The notes: generated by a model from the letters alone, not told the origin. Numbered from the stretch's first letter, positions 44,471-53,802 are shown. The stretch: DNA of 64,000 bases from CAZCJU01 sp964562175 (GCA_964562175.1 CAZLRV010000003.1:1-64000); one strand, 5' to 3'. Numbers and translations: made by a program.

Positions 44471-45974
44471 ATTTTATCTCAGCAGGCTCACGCTCGTACA
44501 AAGCAAGCGACTCGACAACGGCATCCGCATCGGATTTCGTTTCCACATACTCAAGTCCCCTCAGCTGTCTTGTTTCCCTGCCCTTGCCTATTACAAGCAC
44601 CACCTTATCCTCGCACCTGTCGCATATAGCTTCTCTTATCGCCGCAACTCTGTCGGTAATTATTTTATAAGGACAACCCGTAGCTTGAACATATTCCGCG
44701 ATCTGTCCGCATATCTCGTTCAAGTCCTCCTCGCCCTCGTCCTCCTCCGTTATTATGACGAGCGAAGAATTTTCTCCGCACGTGACACCGAGGTCATGCC
44801 GCCGTATTACCGCCTTTGTTCCGGGACAGCCGAACACCGTTATGATTTTCTTATTCGGATATTCTATCCGCACCGACTCATACAACGCCTCGGCACTCAG
44901 CTTGTTATGTGCATAATCTACGATTACAACCGTTCTGCCGTCACCGCTCTTGAATACTTCCATTCTGCCCGAAACATATGCGTTCTTCAATCCGTCCTTT
45001 ATGCTTTGCTTGTCAATACCCATTTTCATAGCCACGCCTATTGCGCACATTGCATTGTAAACATTGAACAGACCACTCATTGAAAGCTCGTACTCGTCGT
45101 ACTCGCCCCACGCCTCAACACCGAAGCTGATGCTATCGCCGCACTTTTTCTTGTACACGCACTTTATATCGCTTTCCACGCCGTTTCCGTACGTGATAAT
45201 ATTACAGCCCTTGCCCCTTGCGTATTCAAGTACACGCTCAAAATGCTCCATATCCGAGCATATAACGGCGTTTGCGCAGTTATCGAACAGCTTCATCTTT
45301 GAAGTAAAGTAATCCTCAAAATCCTTATGTTCAACATCGCTTATATGGTCGATACCGATATTCGTAAAGCAACCGAATCTGAAACGAATACCGTCAACAC
45401 GTCGAAACTTCAACGCCTGCGCCGACGTTTCTATCACCACATTCCGTATTCCGGACTTAACGCAATTCCCGAGCCGCCGCTGTAGCACGATAGCCTCTTG
45501 AGTCGTCAGGTGCGACTCCTCCTTGCTCACGCCGTCGTAATTGTCGATAGTCGAAAAAATACCGCATTGACTGCCGTAATACGTGTCCAATATCGACTTT
45601 ATAAAATAACAAGTCGTGCTTTTTCCCTTAGTACCCGTCACACCGATAATATTGCACAGATCGCACGCCCTGTCGTAATACTCACGACCGAGAAGCGCCA
45701 TGGCACGCCTGATATCGCTCACGATTATATGATCGCACTCGACATTATACTTCCGCTCGCCGACATATGCCACCGCACCGCGCCGTATCGCATCGACAAG
45801 ATAATCCTCTTTGAAATGCACGCCCTTGCATACAAACAACGCCTTTCCCTCAACCTCTCTGTTGTCAAAGCTCAAGCACTCAAGCTCGACATCTCTATCG
45901 CTTATACACGCATCGACTACCAAGCCCGCACCGCTCAATACATCAAGCAAATATCCTATCTCTCTGTTTTTCAT
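44469..45974 (-). CDS. murE: MurE-like UDP-N-acetylmuramyl-tripeptide synthetase
   Basis: 501 residues. Mur ligase: N-terminal UDP-binding domain, ATPase P-loop TGTKGKSTTCYF, SAQALKFRRVDG, FTNIGIDHIS, and C-terminal SGRMEVF, VDYAHNKLSAEAL. Adds the third amino acid to the stem peptide in the cytoplasm. The diaminopimelate-recognition motif DNPR and the lysine-type variants are absent: the aligned place reads VIITEEDEGEEDLNE. So the added amino acid is uncertain and it could be a second, divergent Mur ligase. Its own promoter lies 28 bases upstream. Confidence 0.85.
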   Translation of the reverse strand: MKNREIGYLLDVLSGAGLVVDACISDRDVELECLSFDNREVEGKALFVCKGVHFKEDYLVDAIRRGAVAYVGERKYNVECDHIIVSDIRRAMALLGREYYDRACDLCNIIGVTGTKGKSTTCYFIKSILDTYYGSQCGIFSTIDNYDGVSKEESHLTTQEAIVLQRRLGNCVKSGIRNVVIETSAQALKFRRVDGIRFRFGCFTNIGIDHISDVEHKDFEDYFTSKMKLFDNCANAVICSDMEHFERVLEYARGKGCNIITYGNGVESDIKCVYKKKCGDSISFGVEAWGEYDEYELSMSGLFNVYNAMCAIGVAMKMGIDKQSIKDGLKNAYVSGRMEVFKSGDGRTVVIVDYAHNKLSAEALYESVRIEYPNKKIITVFGCPGTKAVIRRHDLGVTCGENSSLVIITEEDEGEEDLNEICGQIAEYVQATGCPYKIITDRVAAIREAICDRCEDKVVLVIGKGRETRQLRGLEYVETKSDADAVVESLALYEREPAEIK

Positions 45975-46001
45975 TCTATCCTCACCCGATTTAATACTAT
46001 A

Positions 46002-46030
46002 ATCCTACCACAAATATCGTCCCTTGTCAA
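46002..46030 (-). promoter_or_regulatory. murE promoter
   Basis: Reverse strand TTGACA (46025-46030), 17 bases, TAGGAT (46002-46007). Confidence 0.7.
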
Positions 46031-46047
46031 GTGAATATCGCCCGATT

Positions 46048-46103
46048 GACAAAAAATATTCCCGACAGATAGACCTGTACAGATCGCCCTGTCGGGAATA
46101 TTT
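46048..46103 (-). terminator. Terminator of the PqqD-giant protein-peptide unit
   Basis: 15-bp perfect stem AAATATTCCCGACAG (46054-46068) with CTGTCGGGAATATTT (46089-46103), a 20-base loop and a T-run on the reverse strand. Confidence 0.88.
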
Positions 46104-46115
46104 CATTTTATGAGT

Positions 46116-46346
46116 TTATGAGTTCACTATGACCGTGATCGTATGATAGCACGTTCCGTCGTACTCCGGACCCATCATTTCGCCGTAATCGCCTTCGCAT
46201 CCTTCTGTGGCAGAGTTAAATGCATTCCACTGTTCTTTTGCCATAGCTATCCAATCGTCTCCGCAGGATCCTGCGATTTTCGTTGTCAGCTCGAATTCCT
46301 CGAACTGTACCGTAGGAACAATATAAGCTTTTTTCATATTCTTCAT
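46116..46346 (-). CDS. Small Cys-containing peptide, candidate RiPP-like precursor
   Basis: 76 residues; the ATG at 46346 has a GAGGAG site 8 bases upstream (a second ATG three codons later lacks one). The N-terminus KKAYIVPTVQFEEFELTTKI looks like a leader: charged, amphipathic and without a Sec signal. It is followed by AGSCG, which could be a Gly/Ser/Cys processing site. The rest is Gly/Asp/Glu/Trp/Tyr-rich with three cysteines in all (about residues 28, 50 and 66). I do not recognise a named family. It is the last gene of a unit that begins with a PqqD-like protein. Alternatives: a small structural partner of the giant protein, or an unmodified exported peptide. Confidence 0.65.
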   Translation of the reverse strand: MKNMKKAYIVPTVQFEEFELTTKIAGSCGDDWIAMAKEQWNAFNSATEGCEGDYGEMMGPEYDGTCYHTITVIVNS

Positions 46347-46367
46347 TTCAACTGCTCCTCTCGGAAA

Positions 46368-49300
46368 TTATTCTTCAACCGTAATAGTCTTAACAACGTT
46401 CATGGGTGACTCTCTGCCGTCCTTGTCAAGTGCGGTAAACGTGTACTTGTAAGTACCCGCCTCAAGCACTCCGAGGTCAACACTCATCATCGCCTTTTCG
46501 CCGTAAGCTACCGTGTTCTGCGATACTATCTCAACTTCGTTGCCGTTTTCATCAACTGCCTTTACGCTCGTTGCGTTTGCACTTGCTATAACGCTTACGA
46601 CAACATTCTCGCCGTACTCGTATGCAACTGCCGCCGATACGGAATCGATCGTGATATTCTCATTGATCTGATATCCCTCGTTAGCCGCAAGCATTACGCC
46701 CATTACGCTCTTAACGATTTCCGCATCCAAGCTTGTCGCAACCGCACCGCCCTTTACAACGTCACCCAAATTGAATTCCTCAAGCGTACATCCCGCATAT
46801 TTAATGTTGGATACGCTGACAACGGAATCCTCATCGTCGCCGTTTCTGTCGAGCATTACGATAACGGTATACGAGCCGTCAACGTTGTTAATGCACTTGC
46901 TTACATCTATAGAGTGGTACATAGCCGTGTAAGAGGTTATCTTAGTCGAAGTAGCAGGTAAGGTCAATTTTTCGGTAGCTATATCGTAGCCGACATATTC
47001 ATACCAACCAAGGTCATTACCCGATGCCTTCTTTGCCTCTATCTCAAGCACTACATCCTCTACACTTACGCCGTCATTGGGAAGTACTCTGAATACCAAC
47101 GCATTTCTGTTGCCCATGAGGTAGACCTCATTGTTAGGACCGACATTCGCATAGCTGTAAGTGCCGTCGCTATCGGAGAACGACCATTCGCCGTCCTTAA
47201 GTTCATCCTTCCAATACGTGTCGATACGCTCAACAACGGAGTTACCTGCAGAGAAGCTTACCTGCGTTCCCGTTCCGTCGCCCGTAGGAACGAAATCAAC
47301 TATTCCTACCGTGGGATTGTTCTTAAGAATGTTTGCACGAAGCTCCTCGATAGTAACATTCTGTTCTTTATAATGGTTGGTAATATTACTGTCGTTCTTT
47401 ACCGGATCGTAAATTCTTACACCGTCAAGGTAGAATCTCGTACCCTTGCCGTTTACAGGCTTTGAAACGTAGATTTCAACCGTGTACTCGTTGTAAGGCA
47501 AATCACGTATGCTTATTATCGGCACCTGATCGAGATGTCCGTTTACATACTGCGTGATGACGATCTTCTGTTTTTCTATATCACCGTTGTTCTTTTTGAC
47601 AACTACACGTACCATTGCGGATGAAAGGTTCGTGAAGCTTATCAGCTCAAAGCCCGTACCGTTAAAGGTGAATGTTGCGTTCTTATTTGCTCCGCTGTAA
47701 TCCGTTGCGTCCGTGTACAGTGCCGCATATGTTCCGTTACTGAAGTTGTAGTTGTTACCTACACCGTCAAAGCCGCCGATACCTTTCTTGAAGGTGTAGC
47801 CGCCAAGACCTGTGTACCATTTGAACTGGCTGTTTTTTTCAATCGTGTCAACGGTCGTCGTATCGTCGAGGTAAGACTTATCATATCCGTAATTCTCGTT
47901 TTGATTCGAGGACTGAGTATTTTGTGTCGTACCTGTGACCTTGCCTGTGTTCAAGCCGTTACTATAAACTATCGAACCGATATTCTCCTCGTAATATACG
48001 ACATATGCAGGTACAAAGCTTATCTTCTTGTACATCTGAATACCGTATTTTACGGAATACTTTTGAGCGTTATCGGTAGACTGACAAGTTTCGTCGGTAA
48101 TACCTACCGCCACGTAAACATCATCCGAACCATGCAAGAACTTCGAGGGTGTGTAAGTCAGGGGCGTAGCAGCTGCGGCAGTCGAACCGGCAGTGCCTGC
48201 AAATGAACCGTATGTTCCGGTTTCACTGAAATTGCTCGTGTAGCCCTCAACCGTACCGCTTGTCGTAGCGGTGGGCGCACTCTTCTTGAAGCCCAATATT
48301 TCTCTAAGCTCGTCGCCGTTTGTCGACAAGCTCAACGTGTCACCACTGCCGCCCAAATAAGGCGTACCGTCTTTCTCACCGGGATCGGCATATACCGTAA
48401 CCGGCAAGCCGTAGTCAAGTACATACGTTACATCACTCAAGCCGTACGTAAATACCGTTACACCGTAAGGACCGAATTTCTGAACCTGCTGTGTAGTCGG
48501 GTCTTGGGCAATCAACGTAAAGAAGTATGACGTTGTACCCGTGTTCTTAACATTCGAGGTGACCTTAGTGTCTGAAATATTATATCCGTCTTGATATGCA
48601 CCCGAAAGTGTCGTACCCGCTGTGATCTTGTGATCTCCGCTCGTTATCTTGTTCTTGTTCGCATCACTGATGTAAACACCTATCGTGTTGTCTTTCTTCA
48701 ATGCTCCGTATGTCGAGCTTCCTATTCTCGTGCTGTCGCTTATTACATCCGTAATGCTGTAAGTACGGTTGTGGTCCTCCCAAAGGTATATCCACAGATC
48801 CGATATGTTTACAACGAACTGTGCGTTACCCTCAAGCGCCTTGTACTGTCCACCGCCCTGATCGAACTGTGAACGTACACTTACCGTATTTACAAATGTA
48901 TTTTGGTCGATATTTGACTGAGTAAGGTAGTATATAACTCCCTTGATCGTCATTTTTTGTCCCGACGTTATACCTTTCTTAAGTACAGATTTTGCACTTC
49001 CCAAATCGAGATTTGAGTAGGTATTGACCGTCTTGCCTGTCGAATCCGTTATTATTATTGTAAGCTCGCTGAGCTGTCTGTTTGTCGTGCTTCCGCCCTT
49101 GGGAGTATATGAACCAAGCTCACATCTCCATGAGGAATCGCTTGCATTGTCATATCCGAGCGCAAATCCGAGAGCCGAATCCGTAAACTGCATATATTCG
49201 ATCTTGTTACTCGTGTCCTTTGAAATGTTCTCTGCCGAGAAGGTATATTGAAGCTTGTCGGAATCCTGTACGTTGTCACCGAACTCCAGCTGCTCGCCTT

Positions 49301-52300
49301 CAAGATAGCAATCCTTTTCAACAGGCATATCCGGAGATGAAAGACGAATGTTTGTCTGTATTGCAAAGTTTGCCGCAATACCGTGACGCTCCATGTAGAA
49401 GAATCTGAACTCATAGCTCTCGCCCTCAACAAGTCCGAGCTTGTTCTTTACGTCGTTTACGTAAAGCTCAACATCCGTACGTGAGTGAGCGCCGCCTATA
49501 TCAAGCACAAGTTGATTGTTGATAAAGAGGTAAACGTCATCGTCTCCCATGAATCGGAAGTAAAGGTTATCCGCTTCGTGATAAACGAATGCCGCATGAC
49601 CTTCCATTGAGAAGTTGTAGTTAAAGCCGGTATATCTATCACCGAAAGGAGAGTTGATCGTAGTTGCATCCTCACCGAGATAGAAAGGATCCGTGTCGCC
49701 GTAGCCAAGCGCTGTTTTGCTTCCGCCCATTCCCTGCATTGAATTTCTGCTTGAACCCAAGGGGTTAAACATATAGTTATAGTCCGGAAGGGGTGATACT
49801 CTTGTTTGACCATTCTTTATCTTATAGTAAGGAGTCGAAACCGTCTGGGTATTGTAGATGGACTTGCTTTCCTCGTCGTATTTTGTGCCGGCAAATCCGG
49901 AGCTGAATGTGTAGTTATACTTACCGTTGTTATCGACGCTTCGTACAAGTGCGAGGTTGTTATAGTTGCTTATCTCCATGCTGTAGCCCGTGCCGGTAAC
50001 ATTTCTATTTTGGTCTTGACCGGTGACATAGAGGCTGTTGAGCATATAGAGTGCAACATCCATGCAGGTGAAGCTGCCCTTGGCGCCGTTTTTGAAATTG
50101 CTGAGATTGTAATTTCTGCTCTTGGCGGTATTGTAATCGCCTACTTCATAATGTGCATATGCACCGAACAGACCGTTTGCCGTGCTGTCATTGAGCTTTG
50201 ATCTGAGAAGTGCCGCAAAATCTTTTCCCTTACCGTAAAGCTCGTCGTTTACCTCGCCGATTATCATATTGTGGTGCAAGTAGCCCTTGGCATACGCTGA
50301 ATTCTGGGTGCCTTCCTTAAGTGCATAAGCTAAGACATTTGCCAAAAACTCAACCGTACCCTGCTTGTATACGGGCTTTCCGTTTACAAGTGTAGCCTCG
50401 GTAAGTCCCTGTACCGCTATACCGCGTATAAGAGTACCGTAGCTCGTATTAACACGATTGCTGACATTATAAGAAGTGGCGTGTTGCAAATAATTCTGAG
50501 AGCCCGGTCTTATCGTACCTGTGCCGTTAATACCGAATAGATACGCATCGTCGGTCTTCGTGAAATTAGCGGTATAGTTATCATTGCCGTTTCCTGTGGT
50601 TTTCTGCTCCAATGCAAGACCGAAAGCAATATGGTTGCTCCGCTGTTGTGCATAATCAACGACGGGGTTGTAGAAGGTAGCGTAAAATTTGCAATATGCT
50701 TTTTGCTCCTCTACGCTCTTGCTTGAACCGTCTTTCTTGGAATATTGCAAGAATGCGACCGCACCGCAATCGAGTGTACTGCCGTTTGAGCTTGAAACAT
50801 ATATTTGACTGCCCTTCCAGTTCATCGCTTTCAATTCAACGGCAGCTGTGTGCCATTGACCGTCATTTCTTACATCCGGTATCTCAAGTCTCATCGATGA
50901 TTCTATCGTAAAGTTGTCCCGTCTCGTCTCAACATTCAAATACAGCTTATCAGCCCCTGTTTTATAACGCACGTTTGCGTAGTATACGGCTTGGTCGTTT
51001 ACCGTACCCAAGTCATCCAAGGTCAGACCATTTCTATTGTAGGCATACAAGAATATCATTTGCTGGTCGTATTTGTCACGATATGTGTGTGAGTTCGCAT
51101 CACCGCCGCTTGACCAGCCCGCAGTGTATGTTCCTTCAAAATCGGCGTAGTTCATTGCCGCAACGGAGCATATCTTAAGAGTTCCGGAATAGTCGAGCTT
51201 AAAGCCATATGCATCTGAGCCTGTTGCGATCTTGATGAACAGATCGTGCCATTTGTTATCTTTATATATCTTATAGTCCGATGCACTTGATGCAATCGCG
51301 TTACCATTTGTGTCCGTATAACGTGCGGTTATGCTCGTAACATCGGAGGTCTTATAGCGGACTCTCATATATCTGTGCGTGCTGATTGTCAAAGTCTGTT
51401 GTTTACCTACCGCATTCCATTTCTTTGAAAAACCGTTCGTAAAGCTGTGATACGGGTAATAAGCATCGTCCGTTGCCATTTGACTGCCGTTATCGTTAAT
51501 ACATATGGCAACATATTGAATGTCAATGGTGCTGCCATTGTTATTCCCGTTATCGGTAAAGTCAAACCATATTTTTTTAATGTTGCCGGTCCAATTGGCA
51601 TTGCTTTTCATATTGAATACAAGATTGTGCCAATTTCCGTCTTTGTTAAGCGACTTTCCGACACGTTTTCCACCATCACGTCCACCGTCACCGTTTTGGA
51701 AGAATATACCCATATCGGACGCATTGGTATTTGAAGTTTTGTATCTGACAACTATACTTCCGTAGTTATCCGCCTTAAGTTCTTTACCTATGCTTCCGAA
51801 ATCGGCAAGAATGTAAGCATCTCCGTTTGAAACTTCTGTCTCAAATGTATAATAATCGCCGTTCGCATCGTATGTCGAACTGTATTTACCATCGGGATAA
51901 GAGGTGCCGTTTACATTCTTTGCCAATGTTACGAATCGAGTATACTCATAATTGTAATCGTATAATGCCTCGTTTTGTGAAACTCTGGCGGCTTTCGGGT
52001 CGATCTTACCGTAATCGCGGCGCAACACCTCATCCCTTGTTGCATTGTATTCTATCTGATATTTACCAAACCACATTTCGTTGAACTCAAAGAGCATACC
52101 GTCGGCGGCATAGTCTCTTATCGTTATGGGGAGGTAAATAGCGTCGTTCGTCGTTACCTGATTGTAACCGTTGACTCTCGCAACATCAGCTTCGTTTGTG
52201 GAATCATATGATTGAGCGGTGAAATTATCCAAGCACATCTCGGAATTTTCACCCGAGTCGCCGCGGCTTACAAAGCAGAAACGGCTGTAGTTACGGATAA

Positions 52301-53369
52301 GTGAATTGTCGACCGTTGTCAGCTCGATACCGCCGGCATCCTTTACGGAGCAGGTTCTGTAATACATACTTGTATCGTCTGTGATAGCAGCTTTTTCGGC
52401 AAAGGTTATGGTTTTTTCGTCGGCACCGGTCTGAGCCAAAAGGTGCGTCTTCATGCCGAGCGTACCGTAATTTCTGCCCTCGATGATAAAAAGCAATCTG
52501 CCGTTGAGATAGAATGTTATCGTTGCAAGGCTATTGTATATCTCTTTATTGCTCGACGGATTCAAATACTCACGACCGTTGTCAACTATTCTGTAGTCGT
52601 TCCACTGGGTAAGATCCTCCTGGACTTGGAAATTAACAAACACGTTGTCGACATATCTGTTCGAATAGCCGCTTCCGGTAAGTGCCTTTTTTATTACCAG
52701 TGTAAGTGTATGCTTACCCGATACCCAAAGGCCTATACCCGAGCCGCCGATGAATTTCTGGGTCTGCGTATCTCCTGAGCTTACAAGCGAATCGCTCTCG
52801 TAGTAGTTCAACGTAGCATAGTTAGGCTTTCTATACGCCTCAAAGTCTCCGGAGTCGCCTCTGAAAAAGAATGCGTTAGGGCTTGTGACGGATGTAACCG
52901 CCGATTTATACCGGAAGTTCAGCTCATAGCCCTGAGCTGCGTTTTTGTTGTTCGTTACGGCGTAGAAATTCGTTATCATCTGGAAATATTCATTTCCGTC
53001 GATCTTTAAATATTTCGAGCCGTCGGCACTGCCCTCCGAGGTAATGTAACCGGGGTTATTTCCCGAGCTTCCATTTGCTATAGTCGGAGTGAAGTAGTTC
53101 CAACCGCTTGCGCCGTGCGTTGCGTTTGATTTTTTTGTCATTATCGATTGTCCTTCCGCATCGCCGGCAAGATCGAAGGACAGATCTGCCCACTTGTCGT
53201 TATCAGAGTCTATAAAAGTCTTTGCGCTTGCGGGTCGTCCTATGGCTTCTCGTTCAAAGCCCGGTATCGTTCCGCTGTATGTATATGCAAGCATATCAAC
53301 GGGAAGCGATGTAGCGAGCATTATTGCCGTGAGGACACAGGCAAACAAGCGCAGCTTAAATCTCTTCAT
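46368..53369 (-). CDS. Giant secreted protein with fibro-slime domain
   Basis: 2333 residues. A Sec signal peptide (FACVLTAIMLATSLPVDMLA, cut near 29) leads a Tyr/Asn/Ser/Gly-rich protein. Four related beta-sandwich-like modules carry RYKS/RYKT near their start and GxWH later (about residues 130, 540, 670 and 800). A fibro-slime domain (about 1240-1345) has FMGDDDVYLFINNQLVLDIGG and FYMERHG-ANFAIQTNI. Beta-rich modules follow, with a ligand-binding-like domain near 1890-1990 and an Ig-like C-terminus. No LPxTG, dockerin, S-layer or transmembrane anchor is seen. Probably an extracellular matrix or glycan-binding surface protein. A strong TAGGAGGA site precedes the ATG. Confidence 0.85.
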   Translation of the reverse strand: MKRFKLRLFACVLTAIMLATSLPVDMLAYTYSGTIPGFEREAIGRPASAKTFIDSDNDKWADLSFDLAGDAEGQSIMTKKSNATHGASGWNYFTPTIANGSSGNNPGYITSEGSADGSKYLKIDGNEYFQMITNFYAVTNNKNAAQGYELNFRYKSAVTSVTSPNAFFFRGDSGDFEAYRKPNYATLNYYESDSLVSSGDTQTQKFIGGSGIGLWVSGKHTLTLVIKKALTGSGYSNRYVDNVFVNFQVQEDLTQWNDYRIVDNGREYLNPSSNKEIYNSLATITFYLNGRLLFIIEGRNYGTLGMKTHLLAQTGADEKTITFAEKAAITDDTSMYYRTCSVKDAGGIELTTVDNSLIRNYSRFCFVSRGDSGENSEMCLDNFTAQSYDSTNEADVARVNGYNQVTTNDAIYLPITIRDYAADGMLFEFNEMWFGKYQIEYNATRDEVLRRDYGKIDPKAARVSQNEALYDYNYEYTRFVTLAKNVNGTSYPDGKYSSTYDANGDYYTFETEVSNGDAYILADFGSIGKELKADNYGSIVVRYKTSNTNASDMGIFFQNGDGGRDGGKRVGKSLNKDGNWHNLVFNMKSNANWTGNIKKIWFDFTDNGNNNGSTIDIQYVAICINDNGSQMATDDAYYPYHSFTNGFSKKWNAVGKQQTLTISTHRYMRVRYKTSDVTSITARYTDTNGNAIASSASDYKIYKDNKWHDLFIKIATGSDAYGFKLDYSGTLKICSVAAMNYADFEGTYTAGWSSGGDANSHTYRDKYDQQMIFLYAYNRNGLTLDDLGTVNDQAVYYANVRYKTGADKLYLNVETRRDNFTIESSMRLEIPDVRNDGQWHTAAVELKAMNWKGSQIYVSSSNGSTLDCGAVAFLQYSKKDGSSKSVEEQKAYCKFYATFYNPVVDYAQQRSNHIAFGLALEQKTTGNGNDNYTANFTKTDDAYLFGINGTGTIRPGSQNYLQHATSYNVSNRVNTSYGTLIRGIAVQGLTEATLVNGKPVYKQGTVEFLANVLAYALKEGTQNSAYAKGYLHHNMIIGEVNDELYGKGKDFAALLRSKLNDSTANGLFGAYAHYEVGDYNTAKSRNYNLSNFKNGAKGSFTCMDVALYMLNSLYVTGQDQNRNVTGTGYSMEISNYNNLALVRSVDNNGKYNYTFSSGFAGTKYDEESKSIYNTQTVSTPYYKIKNGQTRVSPLPDYNYMFNPLGSSRNSMQGMGGSKTALGYGDTDPFYLGEDATTINSPFGDRYTGFNYNFSMEGHAAFVYHEADNLYFRFMGDDDVYLFINNQLVLDIGGAHSRTDVELYVNDVKNKLGLVEGESYEFRFFYMERHGIAANFAIQTNIRLSSPDMPVEKDCYLEGEQLEFGDNVQDSDKLQYTFSAENISKDTSNKIEYMQFTDSALGFALGYDNASDSSWRCELGSYTPKGGSTTNRQLSELTIIITDSTGKTVNTYSNLDLGSAKSVLKKGITSGQKMTIKGVIYYLTQSNIDQNTFVNTVSVRSQFDQGGGQYKALEGNAQFVVNISDLWIYLWEDHNRTYSITDVISDSTRIGSSTYGALKKDNTIGVYISDANKNKITSGDHKITAGTTLSGAYQDGYNISDTKVTSNVKNTGTTSYFFTLIAQDPTTQQVQKFGPYGVTVFTYGLSDVTYVLDYGLPVTVYADPGEKDGTPYLGGSGDTLSLSTNGDELREILGFKKSAPTATTSGTVEGYTSNFSETGTYGSFAGTAGSTAAAATPLTYTPSKFLHGSDDVYVAVGITDETCQSTDNAQKYSVKYGIQMYKKISFVPAYVVYYEENIGSIVYSNGLNTGKVTGTTQNTQSSNQNENYGYDKSYLDDTTTVDTIEKNSQFKWYTGLGGYTFKKGIGGFDGVGNNYNFSNGTYAALYTDATDYSGANKNATFTFNGTGFELISFTNLSSAMVRVVVKKNNGDIEKQKIVITQYVNGHLDQVPIISIRDLPYNEYTVEIYVSKPVNGKGTRFYLDGVRIYDPVKNDSNITNHYKEQNVTIEELRANILKNNPTVGIVDFVPTGDGTGTQVSFSAGNSVVERIDTYWKDELKDGEWSFSDSDGTYSYANVGPNNEVYLMGNRNALVFRVLPNDGVSVEDVVLEIEAKKASGNDLGWYEYVGYDIATEKLTLPATSTKITSYTAMYHSIDVSKCINNVDGSYTVIVMLDRNGDDEDSVVSVSNIKYAGCTLEEFNLGDVVKGGAVATSLDAEIVKSVMGVMLAANEGYQINENITIDSVSAAVAYEYGENVVVSVIASANATSVKAVDENGNEVEIVSQNTVAYGEKAMMSVDLGVLEAGTYKYTFTALDKDGRESPMNVVKTITVEE

Positions 53370-53419
53370 AAAATTTCCTCCTAATTCGTTTTAAGAAAGA
53401 ATGTTTCATCTATTTTAAT

Positions 53420-53451
53420 CGGTCGCATCGGCTGTCACGCCGTGCGTACCG
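53420..53451 (-). other. Stem-loop between pqqD-like gene and giant gene
   Basis: 12 bp in three blocks (CGGT/ACCG, CGCA/TGCG, CGGC/GCCG) with two single-T bulges and a 6-base loop, no U-tract. May stabilise or tune the downstream mRNA rather than terminate. Confidence 0.5.
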
Positions 53452-53472
53452 TTATGTAAGTTATCGAGGAGT

Positions 53473-53739
53473 CTACTCAGTCAGCAGGCCTTTAAGTCTG
53501 AGCATACGCAGCATCTTTTCGATATCGTCCTCGGCTTGATCCTTTTCCACCTCGTACTCATCGCACAAGAGCCGCACAAGCTCATCCGTTGTAACATCCT
53601 CGCCCAAGCGTTGCATTATCAGCGCACCTGATTCGGATGTGGTGATAATACCCTCATACGGATCGGAGCATGAGTTTACGGCAACAAAAACATATTCTCC
53701 CGCTATCTTTTTCATAACGAGCTTTTGTCTTAATCGCAT
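53473..53739 (-). CDS. PqqD-family protein (stand-alone RiPP recognition element fold)
   Basis: 88 residues, full PqqD domain: KIAGEYVFVAVNS, then TTSESGALIMQRLGEDVTTDELVRLLCDEYEVEKDQAEDDIEKMLRMLRLKGLL, matching the winged-helix pattern whose third strand grips leader peptides in RiPP pathways. Starts behind AAGGAGGG. First gene of the unit with the giant secreted protein and the Cys peptide. No radical SAM, cyclodehydratase or lasso-type peptidase gene is within the window, so any modification enzyme would act in trans. Confidence 0.88.
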   Translation of the reverse strand: MRLRQKLVMKKIAGEYVFVAVNSCSDPYEGIITTSESGALIMQRLGEDVTTDELVRLLCDEYEVEKDQAEDDIEKMLRMLRLKGLLTE

Positions 53740-53773
53740 ACCTCTACCCTCCTTCGTATAATTTTACGGAGAT

Positions 53774-53802
53774 ATTGTATCATACAAAATATAATTTGTC
53801 AA
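53774..53802 (-). promoter_or_regulatory. Promoter of the PqqD-giant protein-peptide unit
   Basis: Reverse strand consensus TTGACA (53797-53802), 17 bases, TACAAT (53774-53779); transcription would begin near 53767. Confidence 0.8.

Noticed and set aside
44271..45083. 270-residue forward ORF covering the tRNA and antisense to murE
   Set aside because: It starts before the tRNA, has no ribosome site or family likeness and shadows a clear Mur ligase.
46368..53369. Read the giant protein as a cellulosomal scaffold
   Set aside because: No dockerin duplicated calcium loops or cohesin-like modules are visible; fibro-slime features fit better.
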